Shown here: positions 1-7,195 of the stretch, piece after piece | Position numbering within the stretch: position 1 is the first letter of the stretch | Layout of the letters: the number at the start of each line of letters is the position of its first letter | NCBI GenBank assembly: GCA_016280445.1 | Contig: JAEEGS010000004.1 | Span: forward strand, 1-63,414 | Reading direction: 5' to 3' | Origin: Bacteroidaceae bacterium | GTDB taxonomy: Bacteria > Bacteroidota > Bacteroidia > Bacteroidales > Bacteroidaceae | Length of the DNA: 63,414 nucleotides | Notes under the pieces: model-generated | Databases searched by the model: none | Seen by the model: the letters and a program-made list of their open reading frames with translations, nothing else | What the model was told of the DNA's origin: nothing | Position numbers and translations under genes: made by a program

Positions 1-525
1 CTCATCGAGAAGTACAACAAGCAGTACCGCACGAAGGACGTGATGTTCAACTGCGAGATGATTCCAGCCGAGAACGTGGGCGTGAAGCACGCCAAGTGGG
101 ACCGCGAGGACGGCTACTTCGTGCCACGCGACTGCTACAACTCCTATTTCTATGTGGTGGAAGACGACTCCCTGAGCATCATCGACAAGTTCAAGCTGCA
201 CGGCGCACCCTACATCGAGCACCTCACAGGTGGTTCAGCGCTGCACATGAACCTCGAAGAGCACCTCTCCAAACAGCAGTATGCGAAGCTGCTCGAGGTG
301 GCTGCACAGGAAGGTTGCAACTATTTCACCTTCAATATTCCCAACACTGTCTGCAACGATTGCGGCCATATTGACAAGCGTTATCTGCACGAATGTCCGA
401 AGTGTGGCAGCAAAAATATTGACTACATGACCCGCATTATCGGCTATCTCAAGCGCGTGAGCAACTTCTCACAGCCACGTCAGGAAGAGGCTGCACGTCG
501 CTACTACGCTCATGCTTCAGCATAA
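1..525 (+). CDS. nrdD: Anaerobic ribonucleoside-triphosphate reductase, C-terminal part (partial at window start)
   Basis: The frame is open from base 1, so only the last 174 residues are present. NrdD is the class III reductase that turns ribonucleoside triphosphates into deoxyribonucleotides without oxygen, using a glycyl radical. Two CxxC pairs at residues 118/121 and 132/135 of this fragment form the C-terminal zinc site. The motif RIIGYL follows, whose glycine (about residue 148, 27 residues from the end) is the expected radical site. Upstream, GYFVPRDCYNSYFY and APYIEHLTGGSALHMN are typical NrdD sequence. The activase gene nrdG follows after 127 bp on the same strand. Identification is firm; the missing start lies outside the window. 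Confidence 0.97.
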   Translation, partial: LIEKYNKQYRTKDVMFNCEMIPAENVGVKHAKWDREDGYFVPRDCYNSYFYVVEDDSLSIIDKFKLHGAPYIEHLTGGSALHMNLEEHLSKQQYAKLLEVAAQEGCNYFTFNIPNTVCNDCGHIDKRYLHECPKCGSKNIDYMTRIIGYLKRVSNFSQPRQEEAARRYYAHASA

Positions 526-530
526 AATAA

Positions 531-605
531 GTTGACAGGTGATAGCTGACAGGTGACAGTTGCCATCCGGCAGATAAGCCACGGGGTAAACTATCACCTG
601 TCAGC
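531..605. repeat. Intergenic hairpin with short internal repeats between nrdD and nrdG
   Basis: GTTGACAGGTGATAG (531-545) pairs with CTATCACCTGTCAGC (591-605), 13 of the outer 15 positions matching. The left arm is followed at once by a second GACAGGTGA copy. No T-tract follows, so this is more likely an mRNA processing or stability hairpin than a terminator. Confidence 0.6.
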
Positions 606-652
606 GTTCACATGTCATCTCTCAACTTTAAACTTTAAACTTTACCCTCCTC

Positions 653-1135
653 ATGCTCAAGTATGTCAATACAGGCGTGGTGTTTCAGGAGATTCCTGAC
701 GAGGTGACCTTGGCCATCAACATCTCAAACTGTCCGTGTCATTGCCCAGGCTGCCACTCGCAGTACCTGTGGGAAGATATCGGCATGCCGCTCACCACCG
801 ATGCCATCGATGCCTTCGTGGAGAAGAACGGGAAAAACATCACCTGCATCTCCTTCATGGGCGGCGATGCCGAACCTCGGCGCATCAACCGCCTGGCACA
901 GTACATCCACGAAGAGTATCCTGACCTCAAGGTGGCCTGGTACAGCGGTCGCATGCGCCTCTCCCCAGAAGTGAACAAGGACGAGTTCGACTACATCAAA
1001 GTCGGCCCCTACCTCCAACACCTCGGTCCCCTCAACAAGCCCACCACCAACCAACGCCTCTACCGCAACAACCATCAGGGCGGATGGGAAGACATCACCA
1101 GCCGCTTCTGGTCAGCCCATGAACAGGGCAAATGA
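653..1135 (+). CDS. nrdG: Anaerobic ribonucleoside-triphosphate reductase activating protein (radical SAM)
   Basis: This 160-residue protein has the radical SAM cluster motif CxxxCxxC at C27, C31 and C34 (within CPCHCPGC). It carries the 4Fe-4S cluster that cleaves S-adenosylmethionine and puts the glycyl radical on NrdD. The SFMGGDAEP stretch is the usual second SAM-contact strand of NrdG. The length is slightly above the common 150-155 residues. The gene lies 127 bp downstream of nrdD on the same strand and is followed by a strong terminator, so the two probably form one transcription unit, consistent with a strict anaerobe. The start at 653 gives an N-terminus typical of the family (LKYVNTGVVFQEIP). 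Confidence 0.96.
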   Translation: MLKYVNTGVVFQEIPDEVTLAINISNCPCHCPGCHSQYLWEDIGMPLTTDAIDAFVEKNGKNITCISFMGGDAEPRRINRLAQYIHEEYPDLKVAWYSGRMRLSPEVNKDEFDYIKVGPYLQHLGPLNKPTTNQRLYRNNHQGGWEDITSRFWSAHEQGK

Positions 1136-1137
1136 AA

Positions 1138-1182
1138 AAAAAATCGGAGCAATCAAAGTCTTTCTGATTGCTCCGATTTTTC
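1138..1182 (+). terminator. Rho-independent terminator after nrdG
   Basis: AATCGGAGCAATCA and TGATTGCTCCGATT form a perfect 14-bp inverted repeat around a short loop, followed by T residues. The stem starts 3 bp after the nrdG stop. The following bases (CTGATTACTCCGATAA) repeat the right arm imperfectly with a 9-bp rhythm, like the arrays elsewhere in this window. Confidence 0.85.
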
Positions 1183-1209
1183 TGATTACTCCGATAAGTC
1201 AGAGAAACA

Positions 1210-1731
1210 CTATCCCTGAAAAGGGGGTGGGAAGGGTGGGGGTGTCATCGTGGGAGGCACTCCCGGGAAGGGTGGAGGAGTGGCAGATGCGGCAGGTGGC
1301 ACAGATGCTGCAGCCTGAGCACCTTCTTCCTCAGCAGCCATCTGATCCAGTTGCTGCTGCATGTCCTGCATCAGGGCATCGCGTTCGGCTCCTGGCTCCA
1401 TGGGGATGAAGAGCCACTTGACCGTGTACTCCACATAGCAGCAGAGGCCAATGGCACCCTCTACGCTGACGAGGTAGAACTCGCTTTCCTTCGGGGGATG
1501 CTGCTCGTCCCAATCTTTGGCGAAGTTGAAGACCTCCACCAGCGTGAACACTTCGTCGGAGTTGGCAAGCCGCCACACCTGACAGCGCGACACCGCCACC
1601 GTCAGCGCCTGCATCAGATAGGGGTAATGGCCCGTCCAGAAGGCCTCTTCAGCCTGCCGACGGATATCCTCCGGCAAGTCCGCCAGCGTTGGAGCGGCGT
1701 TCGGAGCAGTTTGTTCGTTCATTGTTTCCAT
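1210..1731 (-). CDS. Hypothetical protein with proline-rich tail, paralogue of the 5003-5608 product
   Basis: I do not recognise a named family. The 173-residue protein has no signal peptide. Its middle (SEFYLVSVEGAIGL, then YTVKWLFIPMEPGAERDALM) matches the protein encoded at 5003-5608 (HYFYMVTREGAIGI, then WMFIPMEDCKERDFMLM), so the two are diverged paralogues. The last 30 residues are proline-rich (PPPFPGVPPTMTPPPF), the same style of tail as on the membrane protein encoded at 4068-4994. It is the last gene of a five-gene minus-strand cluster. Shared tails suggest the proteins work together at the membrane, but the function is unknown. The start at 1731 reads METMNEQ; the internal Met three codons on is also possible. 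Confidence 0.75.
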   Translation of the reverse strand: METMNEQTAPNAAPTLADLPEDIRRQAEEAFWTGHYPYLMQALTVAVSRCQVWRLANSDEVFTLVEVFNFAKDWDEQHPPKESEFYLVSVEGAIGLCCYVEYTVKWLFIPMEPGAERDALMQDMQQQLDQMAAEEEGAQAAASVPPAASATPPPFPGVPPTMTPPPFPPPFQG

Positions 1732-1774
1732 ACTTGTATGTCTTGGTTTGTTATGTCATTAGGTTGTTTTCTGT

Positions 1775-4057
1775 TTAGTCGCTGTATGCCGCCTTGAAGC
1801 GCTTGAGGGCACCCCATGCTTCGGGCAAGGTGTCGGTGGTGAAGTAATAGCCGTTGATGAGACCCTTCGAGAGTCCAGATCCAACAATCGGAACCTTGCC
1901 TAGACCGTAGGCAATGGTCTTCACCTTCATGGCACCGAGAGCGGCCTTACCGGCGTCTTTTCCCTGCTCCATGGCACTTATTGTACTGTTGATGCCGTCG
2001 CTGCCGATGAACATGGCAGCTTCGCCTGGCAAGCCAGTACCTAAAATTTTGGAGAAATCCTTGGCATGAGATTGGAACATCATCGCATTAACGCCTTTTA
2101 GCGTACCAAGTCCAATGTGGGCTAAGCGACCTTTCTTCATGTAAAGGGCTTCAACACCTGCCTGCCCAGTGGAACGCATGACGATGTAGGCATCCTGGAC
2201 ACCCTTAGCCGCCAGATTTTGTGGATTGGCACCGGCCAGAGCAAATATGGCGGTCTCGCAGGTCTTATCTACCGCGTCAAATGGCACAAGTCCCACGGAG
2301 GCGACGGCATCCACCAAGGCAGCATCCTTGAGGTCTTGCTTTGCCTGCCACGTCTCTATTCCGACGCGCTCGGCCGTGATGTTTCGCCTGATGGCCTTCT
2401 CGTCGCTCGAATCGAGTACACCACGCCTCAAAGCCACCTTGTTCAAGACGTCCTGATGGTGCTCGTCCTTTTGACATTGTTCTTTCCACTTGCGGTATTC
2501 ATCGTAGAATTCCTTGTCCACCTTGCGCTGGATGTCGGGCTGTTCCCGCCGAGCGTCTTCGGCCTTGTCGGCAATGTGCTTGAAATAGCCCTTGTTCTCG
2601 GCCTCTAAGCGGAGACGCTCCTCTATTTCCTCGCGCGTGTAACGCTGGTTGGGGTCGTCCTGATCCCTGGTGAAGTCGGTGAAGTAGGTGCCGTCGCCGT
2701 AGGAGTAGTAGTGCAGTTCCTTTTTTGTGCTTGGACTCTCCATCACGATGTCACCGTCGGGCTGTTGCGTGAGATGGTATTTCTTGCACAGTTCAGGGTA
2801 TTTCGTCGGGACGAACTTGTTGGGGTCGGGTGGTGGAGGAGGTGTGTCCTCAGGCTTCTCCTCTTCCTCCGGCCGTTTCGGCTTCAGCCCATCCATGTTC
2901 GGCATATCGGGCGGCGATGAAGGCGTGGGAGGAGGTGGGGTGCCCGATCCGGCTCCCATGATGGAGCTGGTCAGCCCTGCCACCACCTGAGCACCCGAAC
3001 CGCTCACCATACCGGCGATGCCGCTGCTCAAGAAGATGGACGCGATGATGGAGATGGCGTTGATGGCAGCGGCCTCTTTCGGCCCTGAGTGCTCGCCCAG
3101 TCCGAGCGGGTCACCTTCGCCTTTGAGCCATAGCATGAGGTTTTCCAGGGTACTCGTCAACTCCTGACTGTCTTCCACGCTCAACGCTGGTACTGGTATT
3201 CCACTGACAGTGTCCTCCACCAGTATCTGTTCCACGATGAAATAGACGCGTGGCCAGGGGCGAGTGCTCATCTTTTGCTTCTCTTCCGCCGTAAGATCTT
3301 CAGAGCTTGCTTTGTCTGCAACGCTCTTCGCAGTGGCGCTGAGCATGACTAACAAGTCACGACTTTCACTAAAGTAAATAAATTTGCCGAGCCTGCCGTC
3401 AACGCCTGCTTCCTTGGTCATTGTGTCGGTATTCCTGTCAACACCGTCCATGGCTCCCGATGTAGTCTCTCTCTCGACACCTTTGCATTGGAGAGAATAA
3501 CTGAAGCCTACACCTTCAGACGAGGGAACAAGGCGCAAACCCGCAATGCTGATGGTCGCATCACACTTGCCCTTATCGGTATAAGTCCGGCCTTCATCAT
3601 AAAGGTCAGTAACAGAATAGGAGTAACTGATGCTGTAGGTGCGGCTGACACTCTCGTCTACATAAACACAAAAACCTGCTTCATGGAGAGGCACACCTTC
3701 TATGCCATAGAGAGTCTGGTAGTCAATGGTGCTTGATTGGTAGTCATCATACCCTATGTTCATGAACTTCCTGACTCTCATGGCTCCGGCAATCGGCTTC
3801 AGTCGGAGGCCGTACACCTTCACGCCCTTCTCTTTCAGCACTCTGTTGAAGTCGATGTCGCCCTGGTCGTAGTCGCGTTGAAAGTCCGTGCGGTCAATGT
3901 CCTGCAACTCGTAGAACTCCACGGGATCCACCCACTTGGTGCCCTCCTCATGGAAACGCTGCTCACCATCCGCGTATGCAGACAGGCACAACGCCACGGC
4001 CAGCAACGTCAGCGCTGACCGCAACCACAGTTTCTGATGTATCTTCCTGATGCTCAT
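1775..4057 (-). CDS. Large secreted protein with proline-rich linker and glycine-rich C-terminus, unknown function
   Basis: The chosen start (MSIRKIHQKLW) is followed by a hydrophobic stretch ending SAYADG, a good signal peptide. It lies 10 bp after the stop of the upstream gene. The 760-residue product has an N-terminal beta-rich half (about residues 25-300) and a hydrophobic, Gly/Ala/Ser-rich segment at about 340-385 that could span or insert in a membrane. A proline-rich linker (PPPPTPSSPP and TPPPPPDP) follows, then a charged helical region with RKVDKEFYDEYRKWKEQ, and a Gly/Ala-rich C-terminus (about 570-760). The order resembles effector proteins with a pre-toxin region, but no catalytic motif is visible, so this is only a resemblance. 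It belongs to the five-gene cassette that starts at 6394. Confidence 0.8.
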   Translation of the reverse strand: MSIRKIHQKLWLRSALTLLAVALCLSAYADGEQRFHEEGTKWVDPVEFYELQDIDRTDFQRDYDQGDIDFNRVLKEKGVKVYGLRLKPIAGAMRVRKFMNIGYDDYQSSTIDYQTLYGIEGVPLHEAGFCVYVDESVSRTYSISYSYSVTDLYDEGRTYTDKGKCDATISIAGLRLVPSSEGVGFSYSLQCKGVERETTSGAMDGVDRNTDTMTKEAGVDGRLGKFIYFSESRDLLVMLSATAKSVADKASSEDLTAEEKQKMSTRPWPRVYFIVEQILVEDTVSGIPVPALSVEDSQELTSTLENLMLWLKGEGDPLGLGEHSGPKEAAAINAISIIASIFLSSGIAGMVSGSGAQVVAGLTSSIMGAGSGTPPPPTPSSPPDMPNMDGLKPKRPEEEEKPEDTPPPPPDPNKFVPTKYPELCKKYHLTQQPDGDIVMESPSTKKELHYYSYGDGTYFTDFTRDQDDPNQRYTREEIEERLRLEAENKGYFKHIADKAEDARREQPDIQRKVDKEFYDEYRKWKEQCQKDEHHQDVLNKVALRRGVLDSSDEKAIRRNITAERVGIETWQAKQDLKDAALVDAVASVGLVPFDAVDKTCETAIFALAGANPQNLAAKGVQDAYIVMRSTGQAGVEALYMKKGRLAHIGLGTLKGVNAMMFQSHAKDFSKILGTGLPGEAAMFIGSDGINSTISAMEQGKDAGKAALGAMKVKTIAYGLGKVPIVGSGLSKGLINGYYFTTDTLPEAWGALKRFKAAYSD

Positions 4058-4067
4058 GCGGATTCTG

Positions 4068-4994
4068 TTATCTTTGTGGCTGATACGGAGGAGGGGAGAA
4101 GGGTGGGGGAACCTGCCCTGACGGTGCACCAGGAGTAGGAGGCGCACCATAGGGTGGGGGTGTCATGTATGTGGGGGGCACTCCAGGGGTGGGAGGCATG
4201 CCTTGTGTAGGTGGCACTCCGGGGTATGGGGGTGGTGCAGTTGCCACAGCGGGCTGTTGCTGTTTCAGCACCTTCATCAACAATCCGAGCACGAGGCTCA
4301 GGAAGAGGAAGCCCCAGGCGAGCCAGAAGCACCAGTGCAGACCGACGAGACTGAGACCCACGGCCATGGTGAAGCCGATGGTCATGCCCGTCAGAAAGCG
4401 GGTGACGGAGAGGAAGGTGGGCACCTTGCCCTTCGTGAGGGTGCGGGCTGCCGAGAAGATGAAGCCGATGATGAAACTGCTCTTGTTGCCCATGGCCTGC
4501 AGAAGCATGACGAGCGACACAAGACCCACCATGGAGTTCTGCCAGCACTGGTTGATGTTCATGAACGTGTAGAACAGCAGCGCCAAACCGAGACCGCTCA
4601 GCAAAGGGGCGATGCCGCTGGCAGCATCTTTCGACATGCTGGTGAACATGCCCTTCAGACCTCCTGCCACACCCACAAAGGGCGGTTTCTTCTCGAAAAG
4701 CGGCAGAATGGCGGAGTTGATGAACACGGCCATCACGACCTTACCCACAATGCCTCCCACGGCACCAAACACGCCGCCAAAGAGGCCACCTTCTGCGTAG
4801 GAGAGGAAACTGGCTATCTGCATGGGCCAGGGGAACGGTTGCCAGAGGCTCGAGAGGATGCCGATGACCAGCCACACGATGCCGATGACCACGGTGGGCA
4901 GGAGCTTGAGGGGGTTCTTGAACACTTGAAGCCCTTGCTTGAGGGTGTTCTTCAGATATTGGCCTAAGCCTACTTTCTCTTGTGTTGGATCCAT
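4068..4994 (-). CDS. Polytopic membrane protein with cytosol- or periplasm-exposed proline-rich tail
   Basis: The 308-residue protein has about six hydrophobic helices between residues 30 and 240, for example LLPTVVIGIVWLVIGILSSL, a glycine-rich helix (GGVFGAVGGIVGKVV) and a final long hydrophobic stretch. From about residue 250 it ends in a tail of PPPYPGVPPT-like units rich in proline, threonine, glycine and tyrosine. The tail resembles that of the 1210-1731 product, which could mean a common partner such as a proline-binding domain. The start is 8 bp from the stop of the zinc-ribbon gene upstream, and the next gene starts 10 bp downstream, so it is certainly in the operon. No transporter motif is seen. 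Confidence 0.82.
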   Translation of the reverse strand: MDPTQEKVGLGQYLKNTLKQGLQVFKNPLKLLPTVVIGIVWLVIGILSSLWQPFPWPMQIASFLSYAEGGLFGGVFGAVGGIVGKVVMAVFINSAILPLFEKKPPFVGVAGGLKGMFTSMSKDAASGIAPLLSGLGLALLFYTFMNINQCWQNSMVGLVSLVMLLQAMGNKSSFIIGFIFSAARTLTKGKVPTFLSVTRFLTGMTIGFTMAVGLSLVGLHWCFWLAWGFLFLSLVLGLLMKVLKQQQPAVATAPPPYPGVPPTQGMPPTPGVPPTYMTPPPYGAPPTPGAPSGQVPPPFSPPPYQPQR

Positions 4995-5002
4995 ATCTTT
5001 CT

Positions 5003-5608
5003 TTAGTTAATGATGACACTTTTTCCGCAGTGGGTGCAGAACTTGTTGCCGGGCATCACTTTGGCGCCGCAGTTGGGGCAGAACTTGAGGGCCTTGGGAG
5101 ATGACGGGGCTGGTTGGGGAGCCTCGACTGGGGTGGAGACGGGGGAAACGTCTCCCACAGGGACAGCCTGCTCCTTGGCGGCCTGCTCCTTGGCCGCTTT
5201 CTCTCGCGCCAGCCCTTCGGTCACGGCCTTGTCGATGGCCTCGCGGACGGCACGTTCCGTCATGAGGTCTTCACGCATCTTCATCAGCATGAAGTCGCGC
5301 TCCTTGCAGTCCTCCATGGGGATGAACATCCACGTGGTGAGCCACTCCAGTCCAGGACTGATGCCGATGGCGCCTTCGCGTGTCACCATGTAGAAGTAGT
5401 GCTCCTTCAGCGGATGCTCCCTGTCATGCCGCTTGGCAAATTCGAAGAGTTCCTTGAGCGAGAAGGGCGTGCCCGTCTCAGCATCGCGCCACACCATGAT
5501 GCCGCGCGTCATGGCGATGGACAGCGCATGCGTGAGTGACGGGGTGTGTACCGGTACCACCGCGTATCTGGGTTGTTCTTGTTCCATACGTATCTTATTG
5601 ATGCTCAT
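5003..5608 (-). CDS. Zinc-ribbon protein, paralogue of the 1210-1731 product
   Basis: The C-terminus (about residues 172-196) holds a double-CxxC zinc ribbon: FCPNCGAK, then about 12 residues later FCTHCGKS. The first 130 residues form the domain shared with the protein at 1210-1731 (a GAIGI core, then WMFIPME). An Ala/Lys/Glu-rich linker with KEQAAKEQA separates the two. No signal peptide is present, so it is probably cytoplasmic. It is spaced 6 bp from the upstream glycan-binding gene and 8 bp from the downstream membrane gene. Zinc ribbons of this kind often sit at the end of regulators or adaptors of membrane complexes. The start could also be the internal MEQEQ seven codons downstream. 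Confidence 0.8.
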   Translation of the reverse strand: MSINKIRMEQEQPRYAVVPVHTPSLTHALSIAMTRGIMVWRDAETGTPFSLKELFEFAKRHDREHPLKEHYFYMVTREGAIGISPGLEWLTTWMFIPMEDCKERDFMLMKMREDLMTERAVREAIDKAVTEGLAREKAAKEQAAKEQAVPVGDVSPVSTPVEAPQPAPSSPKALKFCPNCGAKVMPGNKFCTHCGKSVIIN

Positions 5609-5614
5609 CTGGAT

Positions 5615-6394
5615 TTAGTGCACGTCGATGCCGTCGAAGTAAAGCTCGGAGATGACGGTGTCCTCGTACTTGGTGCCAGGATAGACCTCCATGATCTCGA
5701 AGCGGAGGTGCCAGCTGGGTTTGTTGGAGTCGTGATAACCCAGTGCGATGAAGGGATATTCGTTGTTCTCCTCGGCCTTCTTGGCTTCGGCTGGTGGGAG
5801 TGGGGTGGTGAGGTCGAAGGACTGCACCCCACGGATGTCCTGCAGGTCGAGGATGGCGTAAGGCTTGCCCAGATAATAGACCTTGATCTGCTTGGGACGC
5901 GAGTTGGCTTCCCATGCCGCCTGCGTCTTCACGTGACCACCCACGATGCTCACATGGGTGACACGGGGACAAGCACCCTCAAACTCGTAGTCGAGCCACT
6001 GGCCGATGCCCTGACCCGGCACTCCCTCAGCCCACACCGACTCGTGGTTGAAGTCATGGGCATTCTTGGGCAGGTAGTTGAAGCGTCCCTGCGACTTCAG
6101 ATGGCTCGATGCCGTCACCCGCTTCACGTCGCCACCGCAGTACCAACTGCAATAACCAGCGTAGAGGTCCGTCAGAATCACGCTCCCTTCCACAATCTCG
6201 CTCTGTCGTTGCCATTCGGCCTCCGTCATGCTGTCGGGGTCTTTATCGGCCTTCTCGCTCAAGGCATGATACTCCTTCATCACAGCATCCGAAGGCATGA
6301 GATCCACGCTCTCAGGCTTGATGTGCCGCAACTCCTGTGCTTGTCCCGCAAGTGCCGCCATCGCCAATGTGGCAGCCAATGCTATCTTTTTCAT
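5615..6394 (-). CDS. Exported protein with NADase-type glycan-binding (discoidin-like) domain
   Basis: The 259-residue product starts with a signal peptide (MKKIALAATLAMAALAGQAQ). From about residue 95 it matches my memory of the NADase-type glycan-binding fold. The signs are TASSHLKSQGRFNYLPKNAHD, then SVWAEGVPGQGIGQWL, a VSIVGGHVKT strand, and NSRPKQIKVYYLG followed by an FDL strand and a C-terminal ELYFDGIDV. Such domains bind sugars on bacterial or host surfaces. It is the first gene of the minus-strand cassette 6394-1210 and the only one with a recognisable extracellular binding domain, so it may be the sensor or anchor of the set. Upstream lies the AT-rich flank of the replication origin region. 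Confidence 0.8.
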   Translation of the reverse strand: MKKIALAATLAMAALAGQAQELRHIKPESVDLMPSDAVMKEYHALSEKADKDPDSMTEAEWQRQSEIVEGSVILTDLYAGYCSWYCGGDVKRVTASSHLKSQGRFNYLPKNAHDFNHESVWAEGVPGQGIGQWLDYEFEGACPRVTHVSIVGGHVKTQAAWEANSRPKQIKVYYLGKPYAILDLQDIRGVQSFDLTTPLPPAEAKKAEENNEYPFIALGYHDSNKPSWHLRFEIMEVYPGTKYEDTVISELYFDGIDVH

Positions 6395-6752
6395 ACATCA
6401 GTGTTTTAAGTTAGTAATGTGCGTGCAAAAATAGAAAATCAAAAAGAAACCACCAAATAAATGGCTGATTTTTTCTTTCAGTCGAAGATTTCCTTTAAAC
6501 GTACAGATGTTTGATACGAAAACCCGACCAAATATAAAGGGTTTCGCAAAAGTTTGATACGAAAATCCGACCAATCACAACGTATAAGAACGTCTTTTTA
6601 CTCATCTCCTCCTTCTAAAAAGAGAAAGAATTGATGAAAAAAAGAACGAAAAAGGATCTGACTCTTCTTTTTTGTGTTTAGTTAGTTTAACACGTTTATA
6701 TCATTTAGATGGAGTGTAACATACAGAAAACCAATAAACTATAAAACAAATC
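6395..6752. other. AT-rich flank of the iteron array, no gene
   Basis: About 350 bp between the cassette start and the first iteron. It is strongly AT-rich (A-tracts at 6430-6470 and 6615-6655), as expected for a DNA-unwinding region beside an iteron origin. It contains the two direct repeats described separately. I see no DnaA box matching TTATCCACA and no credible coding sequence. Confidence 0.6.
6508..6574. repeat. Pair of direct repeats in inverted orientation relative to the iterons
   Basis: GTTTGATACGAAAA, followed by a Y-CCGACCAA end, occurs at 6509-6531 and 6552-6574, start to start 43 bp (about four helical turns). The end CCGACC is the reverse complement of the iteron start GGTCGG, and GTTTG is the complement of its end CAAAC, but the spacer is about 4 bp longer. 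These could be operator-like or auxiliary Rep sites. Confidence 0.7.
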
Positions 6753-7102
6753 AGTCGGATAAACCAAACAAGCAGGTCGGGCTTTCCAAAGAAAAAGTCG
6801 GGTAATCCCAACTGATAGGTCGGAAAAAACAAAGGTAAAGGTCGGACATTCCCAACAAAAGCCCCTTTACGGTCGGGTAATCCCAACTGGGTCGGCTTTT
6901 CCCAACACCCTGGTCGGGGATTCCAAACTGGACAGGTCGGGAAAACCAAAGATGATGCGGTCGGGTAATCCCAACTCGCTCGGTCGGACTTTCCAAACTC
7001 CCGTGGTCGGATAAACCAAACTGGCGGGTCGGAGATTCCCAACTTCCTCAGCACGAGTTTGGTCGGGAAAACCAAACAGGGGAGCGGTCGGACTTTCCAA
7101 AC
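6753..7102 (+). repeat. Iteron array of a replication origin, 15 copies of 17 bp
   Basis: Fifteen direct copies of GGTCGG-N5-CCMAAC (17 bp) start at 6753, 6775, 6796, 6818, 6840, 6871, 6890, 6912, 6935, 6959, 6982, 7005, 7027, 7061 and 7086. Most start-to-start distances are 21-25 bp, about two turns of helix, with three exceptions (31, 19 and 34). Ends GGTCGG and CCAAAC or CCCAAC are strongly kept; the middle varies but is A/T-rich. The array lies directly upstream of a Rep_3-type initiator gene, which is the classic layout of an iteron-controlled origin. Confidence 0.93.
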
Positions 7103-7137
7103 ATCGAAAAAAACTGCGGATTTTGCGTCCTCTTTCC

Positions 7138-7168
7138 TTGTGCTTATCAAGGAAAAGTTGTACCTTTG
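7138..7168 (+). promoter_or_regulatory. Promoter of the rep gene
   Basis: TTG (7138-7140), 20 bp, then TACCTTTG (7161-7168), matching the Bacteroidales -33/-7 pattern. It sits between the last iteron and the start codon at 7196, so Rep bound to the iterons could control its own gene. A TTG at 7166 in the rep frame lies inside the -7 box and cannot be the start. Confidence 0.75.
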
Positions 7169-7195
7169 CACGACAACATAGAAAAGGACGAACCC

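Noticed and set aside
1775-4057. Calling the 760-residue protein a toxin
   Set aside because: The proline linker and Gly-rich C-terminus resemble polymorphic toxin layouts, but no catalytic residues or immunity gene can be identified.
6753-7102. CRISPR array
   Set aside because: Repeats are 17 bp with mostly 4-8 bp gaps, not 28-36 bp with unique spacers; no cas gene is present. They are iterons.
7166-7195. Earlier TTG start for Rep
   Set aside because: The TTG lies inside the -7 promoter box TACCTTTG, upstream of the expected transcript start; ATG at 7196 is preferred.
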